Positions 14,610-19,058 of a stretch of 19,058 nt of DNA are shown here, piece after piece. Position numbers and translations under genes: made by a program. The notes beneath the pieces are model-generated. The model was not told where the DNA came from, ran no database searches, and saw only the letters and a program-made list of their open reading frames with translations. Within the stretch, counting starts at the first letter, position 1, and each line of letters starts with the position of its first letter. This stretch comes from Clostridia bacterium (GTDB taxonomy: Bacteria; Bacillota; Clostridia; Oscillospirales; Acutalibacteraceae): NCBI GenBank assembly GCA_900769375.1, contig CAAGGN010000238.1:1-19058 (forward strand), in the 5' to 3' direction.

Positions 14610-15491
14610 TTATACATCAACACCTAAAAATTTCTTAGCGAGAAGTCCTACGACGAATGAAATAACGGCAACGCTGATACTGATCACCGACATTTCAAGG
14701 AAACGAGAGCGGAAGGGTTGGTCTTTAGCTACCGAGGTATAGTAGGTGAAACCTGCAATAATTGCCACAATTATAAGAAGCATACAAATAAGAGCGGGTA
14801 TGAATTTAGTGGGGTCGAAAAGCAGATAGGGGAGAATAAGCAACACTACGGTAATCAGATATGCAATACCTGTATACGTGCAAGATTTTAAAGCATCATC
14901 TCTGCCTTCACTCTTGGCGGCAAGGAATTCACTTGATGCCATTGAGAAGGTGGCGGAGATGCCTACAATAAGACCTGAAAGGGCAACCAAACGAGTGTTT
15001 TGCAAAGCAAAGGTGAAGCCCGCCAAACTTCCCGCGAGTTCAACCAAAGCATCGTTAAGACCAAGCACCATACTACCTACATACTGCAAGGATTCTTCAT
15101 CAAGCATAGCGAGCAAAGATTGCTCGTGCTCTTCCTCCTGAGTGCGAATCTGGGCGCTTTCGGGCACCTCCTTGGCTAAATCCTCATAGATGTCTTGAGC
15201 GTGGGATTCGCCCTTCTCCATCAGCTTTACGGCAAAGGTGAAGCCGAAAATTCGGGCAACGGCAATGTATCGAAATATTTTAAAGCGCTTTGGCTTCATT
15301 TCTATACCCGTATAGGATTTCCATATCTCATAATGGGCCTTTTCTTCTTCGGCAAGGCGCTTTAAGGTCGCCTTATTTTCTTCGCCTTTTGCAAATTTGG
15401 ATATTTTTTCATAGATAATGCTTTCGGTGAGTTCACCGAGTTGCATTTTCTTTATAATCCCTAAGGATTTTGCGGAAATTTCTTTCTTCAT
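14610..15491 (-). CDS. Erythrin-VIT1 fusion: ferritin-like domain plus VIT1/CCC1 iron(manganese) transporter
   Basis: A 293-residue two-domain membrane protein. The N-terminal half (about 10-130) is a rubrerythrin/erythrin-like helical bundle with candidate di-iron ligands Glu20, Glu50 and His53 (E-E-E-K-A-H), Glu92 or Glu95, and the E-E-E-H-E cluster at 119-123. The C-terminal half (about 135-293) is a VIT1/CCC1 domain with the family helix G-L-N-D-A-L-V-E-L-A-G-S-L-A-G-F and about five membrane segments. The same architecture occurs in MbfA, a membrane-bound ferritin that exports iron in rhizobia and Agrobacterium, so iron (or manganese) export or detoxification is the best inference. The start at 15491 is chosen over 15536 because GAGGGGATCTT immediately precedes it; the upstream start would fall at the promoter. 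First gene of a likely operon with the MFS and GDPD genes. Confidence 0.9.
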   Translation of the reverse strand: MKKEISAKSLGIIKKMQLGELTESIIYEKISKFAKGEENKATLKRLAEEEKAHYEIWKSYTGIEMKPKRFKIFRYIAVARIFGFTFAVKLMEKGESHAQDIYEDLAKEVPESAQIRTQEEEHEQSLLAMLDEESLQYVGSMVLGLNDALVELAGSLAGFTFALQNTRLVALSGLIVGISATFSMASSEFLAAKSEGRDDALKSCTYTGIAYLITVVLLILPYLLFDPTKFIPALICMLLIIVAIIAGFTYYTSVAKDQPFRSRFLEMSVISISVAVISFVVGLLAKKFLGVDV

Positions 15492-15518
15492 AAGATCCCC
15501 TCTTAAATATATATACTC

Positions 15519-15547
15519 ATTATACATTGCTGTCACTTAATTTGCAA
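15519..15547 (-). promoter_or_regulatory. Promoter for the VIT1-MFS-GDPD operon
   Basis: On the minus strand TTGCAA (15547-15542), a 17-base spacer and a perfect TATAAT (15524-15519). The leader would be about 20 bases to the ATG at 15491. It faces away from the udk promoter. Confidence 0.65.
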
Positions 15548-15560
15548 CAATAGGTATTGT
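15547..15560. promoter_or_regulatory. 14-bp palindrome between the VIT1 and udk promoters (candidate operator)
   Basis: ACAATA-GG-TATTGT is a perfect inverted repeat with a two-base centre. It fills the gap between the divergent -35 boxes and touches both. It does not match the Fur, PerR, DtxR or Rex consensus as I know them. Operator function is inference from position and symmetry only. Confidence 0.4.
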
Positions 15561-15585
15561 AAAACTTTGTAAAAAATGGTATAAT
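15557..15585 (+). promoter_or_regulatory. Promoter for udk
   Basis: TTGTAA (15557-15562), a 17-base spacer and a perfect TATAAT (15580-15585). The transcript should start near 15592, about 48 bases before the ATG at 15640. Confidence 0.65.
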
Positions 15586-15639
15586 TTTAAAAAATAAAGT
15601 TATGTACGCGAGTATAATTATTTTATGGGAGTGGCTGCT

Positions 15640-16251
15640 ATGAAACCTTATATTATAGGTATTGCCGGAGGAAGCGGCTCGGGCAAATCTACTTTTGCCG
15701 GTCGGCTTAAGGAAGCTTTCCCCGATCAAATTTCGCTTGTTAGCTGTGACAACTATTATTTTCCGCATGATGAGTTGCCTTTAGAAGAAAGAGCCCATCT
15801 TAATTATGATGCCCCCGAAGCATTGGAATTTGATTTGATGGTGCGCCATTTGGAAGAGCTTAAAAATGGAAAAACGGCCAATTGCCCCGTATATGATTTC
15901 ACCCGCCATACGCGAAGCGACAGTATAACACAAATTGAACCTCGTCCTATAATTTTAATTGACGGTATTCTTATTTTCCATGATCCTGATTTACGCGAGT
16001 GTATGGACCTTAAAATTTACGTTGAAACCGATGCCGATGAACGAATTCTCCGACGCGCGCGTCGTGATATGAAGGAGCGCGGACGCGATCTTGATAGCGT
16101 TATCGAGCAGTATTTATCCACCGTTAAACCAATGCATAATACCTACGTTAAGCCCACTAAGGCCTTTGCGGATATTATCTTAAACGGCGGTAAAAACGAG
16201 CAAGCATTCCTTTTGGTAAAGGCGCAAATTGAAAAAATATTACAAAAATAA
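15640..16251 (+). CDS. udk: Uridine kinase
   Basis: Uridine kinase phosphorylates uridine and cytidine to UMP and CMP for pyrimidine salvage. The 203-residue protein has the P-loop GGSGSGKST at 10-18 and a C-D-N-Y-Y segment near 36-40 matching the acceptor-site C-D-x-Y-Y of the family. The Y-D-F-T-R-H-T-R substrate loop, the I-L-I-D-G-I-L-I-F strand and R-R-A-R-R-D-M-K-E-R-G-R-D (lid) follow. These are all typical of Udk rather than pantothenate kinase or phosphoribulokinase. An upstream in-frame ATG at 15625 has no ribosome binding site and would include the GGGAG that serves the ATG at 15640, so the later start is preferred. Single gene with its own promoter and terminator. Confidence 0.93.
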   Translation: MKPYIIGIAGGSGSGKSTFAGRLKEAFPDQISLVSCDNYYFPHDELPLEERAHLNYDAPEALEFDLMVRHLEELKNGKTANCPVYDFTRHTRSDSITQIEPRPIILIDGILIFHDPDLRECMDLKIYVETDADERILRRARRDMKERGRDLDSVIEQYLSTVKPMHNTYVKPTKAFADIILNGGKNEQAFLLVKAQIEKILQK

Positions 16252-16256
16252 ATGTA

Positions 16257-16289
16257 AAAAACAAGTCACTATCACAGTGACTTGTTTTT
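16257..16289. terminator. Bidirectional terminator between udk and the propeller gene
   Basis: AAAAACAAGTCACT (16257-16270), loop ATCAC, AGTGACTTGTTTTT (16276-16289). The perfect 14-bp stem has A and T runs on both sides, so it can terminate both convergent transcripts. The stop codons lie six and 23 bases away. Confidence 0.88.
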
Positions 16290-16311
16290 ATGTTACGTTA
16301 AAATTTACGGT

Positions 16312-17493
16312 TTAAAGATATTTGCTCAATGTGAACTTAGCAAGACGGATATGTTGTCTTGCTACGGTATAAGACATAGCAAGTTCGTTATCCTGATAAT
16401 ATTGAATAAAGGGATAAAAACAGCTTGTGCGCATTTTTGCTTGCAAAACGATTTCGCTTTTTGTGATATCTTCGGTGCCTATTTTAACTATGCCTATGTG
16501 CTCGCGGTCTATGGGCGCGTGGAATAAGTACAGTTCGCCGTTATAAAGAATGAAATCACCTCTTGATTGGCAGTCCTCAATCTCTACGGGTCTGTCCCAA
16601 GTATTTGTGAGCAGATTATAGGCGGTCAAAAATCCGCATTTGTTGGTATCCTGCTGACGAACAAAATAATAAACCTTATCGCCCAGTACATAGGTGGCAT
16701 TTTCCCATTTGGAGTCGTTGATAAAATCTGGCTGTGAAACATATTCCCAAGTGATTAAATCCTTACTTTTTATTATTGCGGTGAAATCCCCGCTATATGT
16801 ACCCGAAAAATAATATGTTTCGCCGTTTTCTACTCTACTTGAAAGCTTTTGCATAATGCCTATATCCGAGTACATTTTTTTGCAAGGAATCTCATTTTCG
16901 GCTAATGCGCTTTTTATTCCGCTCACAGAAAAATCGTTTACGGTGTTGCCGACTTTAAAACGGTTTACACCTATTTCACCAAGTGTTTTTGTGGAAAGAG
17001 TAAACGGACAATAAAAGCGGTAATAATTTCCTTCTATCGTGCGGGCAGTCCACATTACGTATATGGTGTCATCGTCTTTTTGCATCAATATAGTATCATA
17101 AACCATATCAATAACCTTGCCGCCTACTGTATCGCCGGTAGTTTGCAGATCAATAAAGGTTTTGTTTTCAATATCGTCTATGGATGCGTAAACCAAGCGA
17201 GCGGTCTGATTTTTTGGATCTTCAGAGGGTTCTTTCGTGTTGGCGTAATAGGTCATATAAACAGTATCGTCTATAACTGCAAAGGTGGAAACGTGGGCCA
17301 TTTTGTCGCCCACTTTTTCAAAATCGGAAACGAATGATTCGGTAATTTCTTTTGCGAATTGTTCGCCCTTTTCGATAACTTCGGGGCTCACGTTTGCGGT
17401 TAAGGTTTTGGCAACGTTGGCAATGGGCTCACCCTTGGTTATAAACAGTTCCTTTTCTGTTACGATATCATCTGTAAACACCTTGTTTTCCAT
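16312..17493 (-). CDS. BNR/sialidase-like beta-propeller protein, probably translated from its own internal start
   Basis: A 393-residue predicted cytoplasmic protein with no signal peptide. After a helical N-terminal stretch (about 20-70), strand-rich repeats recur with patterns such as D-D-T-V-Y-M-T-Y-Y, D-D-T-I-Y-V-M-W, E-T-Y-Y-F-S-G-T-Y, S-K-D-L-I-T-W-E-Y and D-K-V-Y-Y-F-V-R, the blade pattern of sialidase and GH43-type five- or six-bladed propellers. S-K-D-L-I-T-W is an Asp-box-like or S-x-D-x-x-x-W element common in such enzymes. The C-terminal end has R-Q-H-I-R-L-A-K-F. I cannot assign catalytic residues or a glycoside-hydrolase family; it could be a non-catalytic sugar-binding propeller. 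AAGGAG lies seven bases upstream of ATG 17493, as strong as any ribosome binding site in the window, which argues for separate production. Confidence 0.68.
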   Translation of the reverse strand: MENKVFTDDIVTEKELFITKGEPIANVAKTLTANVSPEVIEKGEQFAKEITESFVSDFEKVGDKMAHVSTFAVIDDTVYMTYYANTKEPSEDPKNQTARLVYASIDDIENKTFIDLQTTGDTVGGKVIDMVYDTILMQKDDDTIYVMWTARTIEGNYYRFYCPFTLSTKTLGEIGVNRFKVGNTVNDFSVSGIKSALAENEIPCKKMYSDIGIMQKLSSRVENGETYYFSGTYSGDFTAIIKSKDLITWEYVSQPDFINDSKWENATYVLGDKVYYFVRQQDTNKCGFLTAYNLLTNTWDRPVEIEDCQSRGDFILYNGELYLFHAPIDREHIGIVKIGTEDITKSEIVLQAKMRTSCFYPFIQYYQDNELAMSYTVARQHIRLAKFTLSKYL

Positions 17494-17988
17494 TTTATCT
17501 CTCCTTAAAAAATATAATATAATTGATATTATTGAGATGCTTTCATTCACAATGCCGATATATGAGCCCACAAAGGTATCGTATATCAAAAAAGCAGAGC
17601 ATATAGGGATGGTAATAATTTTTGTTAACCGAGGATTATCTATCCAAAGGGAAATAGTTACAAAGGTTGAGGCAACAATGGGCAACAGATTATACCAGGT
17701 ATGGAAGGTTCTGAACCCAAGCATCCAATTGATAACAATAAAAACAATAGGCCATAAAATTATACTTGCCCACTTCTTCTTTTTTCGCCAAAGAAAGATA
17801 ATTTCTCTGAATATGCCAACGGCGTTTGGTATCATTCCTGCTATACCGCCAAGACATAAATAGTGAATTACCCAACAAACGTCGGCAGAAAGCTTGAAAA
17901 GCAGCATATTTTTTCTCTTTTTCTGCTGATAAATGAGAAATAGGGAAGCCATAGCCAAAAGTCCGAATATTTGCGCAATAAGTTTCAT
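16312..17988 (-). CDS. YgjV-like membrane domain in frame with a BNR/sialidase-like propeller domain (fused reading frame)
   Basis: The 558-residue frame has two unlike halves. Residues 1-165 form a hydrophobic protein of about six membrane helices that resembles the YgjV inner-membrane family (function not established) and has about that family's length. From residue 166 comes a soluble part of about 393 residues described in the next entry. AAGGAG is placed about six bases before the ATG at 17988. The join lies at a T6 run (17512-17507 on the minus strand) and carries a second strong ribosome binding site before an in-frame ATG at 17493. One base more or fewer in the T run would stop the first frame within a few codons. 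This may therefore be a true fusion, two genes joined by an indel, or a sequence error. YgjV assignment moderate; fusion status open. Confidence 0.6.
   Translation of the reverse strand: MKLIAQIFGLLAMASLFLIYQQKKRKNMLLFKLSADVCWVIHYLCLGGIAGMIPNAVGIFREIIFLWRKKKKWASIILWPIVFIVINWMLGFRTFHTWYNLLPIVASTFVTISLWIDNPRLTKIITIPICSAFLIYDTFVGSYIGIVNESISIISIILYFLRRDKMENKVFTDDIVTEKELFITKGEPIANVAKTLTANVSPEVIEKGEQFAKEITESFVSDFEKVGDKMAHVSTFAVIDDTVYMTYYANTKEPSEDPKNQTARLVYASIDDIENKTFIDLQTTGDTVGGKVIDMVYDTILMQKDDDTIYVMWTARTIEGNYYRFYCPFTLSTKTLGEIGVNRFKVGNTVNDFSVSGIKSALAENEIPCKKMYSDIGIMQKLSSRVENGETYYFSGTYSGDFTAIIKSKDLITWEYVSQPDFINDSKWENATYVLGDKVYYFVRQQDTNKCGFLTAYNLLTNTWDRPVEIEDCQSRGDFILYNGELYLFHAPIDREHIGIVKIGTEDITKSEIVLQAKMRTSCFYPFIQYYQDNELAMSYTVARQHIRLAKFTLSKYL
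17501..17506 (-). promoter_or_regulatory. Internal ribosome binding site before the propeller start
   Basis: AAGGAG on the minus strand, seven bases from the in-frame ATG at 17493 and directly after the T6 run at the YgjV/propeller junction. It supports an independent start for the propeller protein. Confidence 0.7.
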
Positions 17989-18000
17989 ATTTTCTCCTTG

Positions 18001-18029
18001 TTGACACGGTTTATGCCATAGTATATAAT
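18001..18029 (+). promoter_or_regulatory. Perfect-consensus sigma-A promoter for the AraC regulator
   Basis: TTGACA (18001-18006), a 17-base spacer and TATAAT (18024-18029), identical to the consensus. The transcript should start near 18036, leaving a leader of about 73 bases before the ATG at 18109. Confidence 0.75.
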
Positions 18030-18030
18030 A

Positions 18031-18059
18031 ATTATATTGGTAAAAAACGCGTAAAACAA
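18031..18059 (-). promoter_or_regulatory. Promoter for the YgjV-propeller unit
   Basis: On the minus strand TTGTTT (18059-18054), a 17-base spacer and TATAAT (18036-18031). The leader would be about 36 bases. It interleaves with the divergent araC-type promoter; the two -10 boxes are one base apart. Confidence 0.58.
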
Positions 18060-18108
18060 TTAGTATGTTGGTTTAAATTAACACTATATTGCAAAGTAGG
18101 GATATTTA

Positions 18109-18936
18109 ATGCTCGGTACACGCTATGAAGAATACGAACAGATGCGAAATGGACTTCCTTTTGTTCTCAATGCTAATATAAAAAGAAATCGCGCCAATAT
18201 AAGTCGGGAAACAAATTGGCACGAAAATTTAGAAATTGAATTTTGCCAAAAGGGAAGTGGCGTAATAATTTTAGACGGTGAAAAATATTCCTTTTCAGAA
18301 GGTGATATTGCCGTAGTTAACTCAAATATTATTCATTACACGGGTACGGATAACGAAATAATATACGACGCTCTGATTATAGGTACCGATTTTTGCAAGC
18401 AAATGGGTTTCGATATAAATTCTATAAACTTTGAGGTTAAGGTTCAAAATCCGCAAATTAAGAAATCCTTTGAGATGCTTAAAGCCCTCTATCTTGATTT
18501 ATCTGCTCCTCAGAGAATCGCAAAACTTAATAAACTGTTGATTGAAATATTGATTGAATTAACGGAAAATTTCGGCACTCAAAAAACCAATTTCGCGGAT
18601 AAAAATGATGCATACGAGCGGGTTAAACTCGCGATTCTTTATATCCGCGGCAGTTATGGCAGAAAAATCTCATTAGATGAAATTTCAAAATCCGTTTTTT
18701 GCGATAAATATATGCTTTGCAAGGTCTTTAAAAAGTATACGGGACAGACGGTTTTTGAAAACCTTAATAATTATCGGTGTATTAAGGCCATAGAACTTTT
18801 AGAGGCAGGGGAAACCGTGGCCTCGGCGGCCACCCATTGCGGTTTCGATAATTTATCATTCTTCACAAAAACCTTTAAAAAACACATTGGCAAACTGCCG
18901 TCGGAATACAGAAAAAAACAACCCCAATCACCATAA
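18109..18936 (+). CDS. AraC family transcriptional regulator (cupin sensor domain plus HTH)
   Basis: A 275-residue DNA-binding regulator. The N-terminal half (about 30-90) is a cupin-like ligand domain with W-H-E-N-L-E-I-E-F and G-E-K-Y-S-F-S-E-G-D-I-A-V-V-N-S-N-I-I-H, the usual sugar-sensing jelly-roll pattern. The C-terminal 100 residues hold the two AraC helix-turn-helix motifs: I-S-L-D-E-I-S-K-S-V-F-C-D-K-Y-M-L and G-E-T-V-A-S-A-A-T-H-C-G-F-D-N-L-S-F-F, closing with the hallmark F-K-K-H-I-G-K-L-P-S-E-Y-R. AGGGA precedes the ATG. It diverges from the YgjV-propeller unit, and AraC regulators often control the adjacent divergent gene, so it may sense a sugar and control that unit. The end is complete but immediately abuts the insertion-sequence-like segment. 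Confidence 0.93.
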   Translation: MLGTRYEEYEQMRNGLPFVLNANIKRNRANISRETNWHENLEIEFCQKGSGVIILDGEKYSFSEGDIAVVNSNIIHYTGTDNEIIYDALIIGTDFCKQMGFDINSINFEVKVQNPQIKKSFEMLKALYLDLSAPQRIAKLNKLLIEILIELTENFGTQKTNFADKNDAYERVKLAILYIRGSYGRKISLDEISKSVFCDKYMLCKVFKKYTGQTVFENLNNYRCIKAIELLEAGETVASAATHCGFDNLSFFTKTFKKHIGKLPSEYRKKQPQSP

Positions 18937-18980
18937 TGGTGTGAACAAGTCCAGTAAAAACGGACAATAGAAAAAAAGAA

Positions 18981-19017
18981 CCCCCTATGGTAGAATTAAA
19001 ACAACTACCATAGGGGG
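18981..19017 (+). terminator. GC-rich hairpin in front of the transposase-like ORF
   Basis: CCCCCTATGGTAG (18981-18993) and CTACCATAGGGGG (19005-19017) form a perfect 13-bp stem with an 11-base loop, followed by GATTTTTATG. The right arm contains the G-rich ribosome binding site of the next ORF. It could act as a terminator for incoming transcripts and also block translation. Confidence 0.6.
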
Positions 19018-19024
19018 GATTTTT

Positions 19025-19058
19025 ATGTCACGAAGTTATCAAAAGATAAAAGAACATG
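19025..19058 (+). CDS. Start of a transposase-like ORF (partial, cut by the window end)
   Basis: Only eleven codons are visible: ATG followed by S-R-S-Y-Q-K-I-K-E-H. A GGGGGG-type ribosome binding site precedes it by about six bases. A short basic start of this kind behind an IS-like terminal repeat is reminiscent of the small OrfA (helix-turn-helix) protein of IS3-family elements, but eleven residues cannot prove it. Confidence 0.4.
   Translation, partial: MSRSYQKIKEH

Larger units (their letters stand above)
18937..19058 (+). mobile_element. Probable left end of an insertion sequence (IS3-like), cut by the window end
   Basis: Directly after the araC-type stop codon comes TGGTGTGAACAAGTCC, then AGTAAAAAC, then GGACA. 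The GTCC/GGAC mirrored pair after a TG start resembles the terminal repeats of IS3-family elements in Firmicutes. A 13-bp GC-rich hairpin and an ORF start follow. The exact left boundary (18937, 18940 or 18942), the right end and any target duplication cannot be determined from this window. Confidence 0.5.

Noticed and set aside
15492..15536. Longer N-terminus for the VIT1 protein starting at 15536
   Set aside because: It would start upstream of the predicted transcript start and include the -10 box; the strong GAGGGG lies before the ATG at 15491.
17285..17863. 192-codon plus-strand ORF opposite the YgjV-propeller gene
   Set aside because: It is antisense to conserved coding sequence, lacks a ribosome binding site and spans the unlike halves of the opposite gene; judged a shadow.
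18054..18108. Palindromic AraC operator around GGTTTAAATTAAC
   Set aside because: The symmetry fails after three base pairs on each side when the reverse complement is compared; not reported as an operator.

Overview
The window looks like chromosomal DNA of an anaerobic Clostridia-type Firmicute, probably an uncultured gut-associated lineage. This is inferred from moderate-to-low GC, strong AAGGAGG-type ribosome binding sites, sigma-A promoters with 17-bp spacers, T-tract terminators, and the infB-rbfA-nrnA-truB-ribF gene order. I see no rRNA, tRNA, CRISPR array or riboswitch, and no gene-free stretch longer than 300 bases. Species-level identity cannot be read from this sequence.

Region 1 (1-5394, + strand) is the 3' part of the conserved translation/RNA-maturation operon: infB (its 5' end lies outside the window), rbfA, an nrnA-type DHH phosphoesterase, truB and ribF, tightly packed or overlapping. 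Region 2 (5395-8670, + strand) holds an orphan lipoprotein with its own promoter, a DUF1015 protein, and an M20 amidohydrolase whose start must lie downstream of a clear terminator. Region 3 (8668-10632) has the azlCD branched-chain amino acid exporter pair (-) and an EamA/DMT permease (+), fired from two back-to-back promoters whose -10 boxes overlap.

Region 4 (10661-15640) is mostly minus strand: an alpha/beta hydrolase, a ferritin, and a probable operon of an erythrin-VIT1 iron transporter, an MFS permease and a membrane-anchored GDPD phosphodiesterase. The VIT1 gene diverges from udk (uridine kinase, +), and a 14-bp palindrome sits exactly between their two promoters. Ferritin and the ferritin-like transporter give this block an iron storage/detoxification theme.

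Region 5 (16312-18936) is the most unusual. On the minus strand a YgjV-type membrane protein reads in frame into a BNR/sialidase-like beta-propeller protein. The junction is a T6 run, and the propeller part has its own strong ribosome binding site. A plus-strand AraC regulator diverges from it under a perfect TTGACA-17-TATAAT promoter. Region 6 (about 18937-19058) appears to be the left end of an insertion sequence. It has a long GC-rich hairpin covering the ribosome binding site of a transposase-like ORF cut off by the window end.

Several start codons were placed downstream of the longest-ORF start on the basis of ribosome binding sites: M20 at 7499, azlD at 8994, the MFS at 14568, VIT1 at 15491 and udk at 15640.
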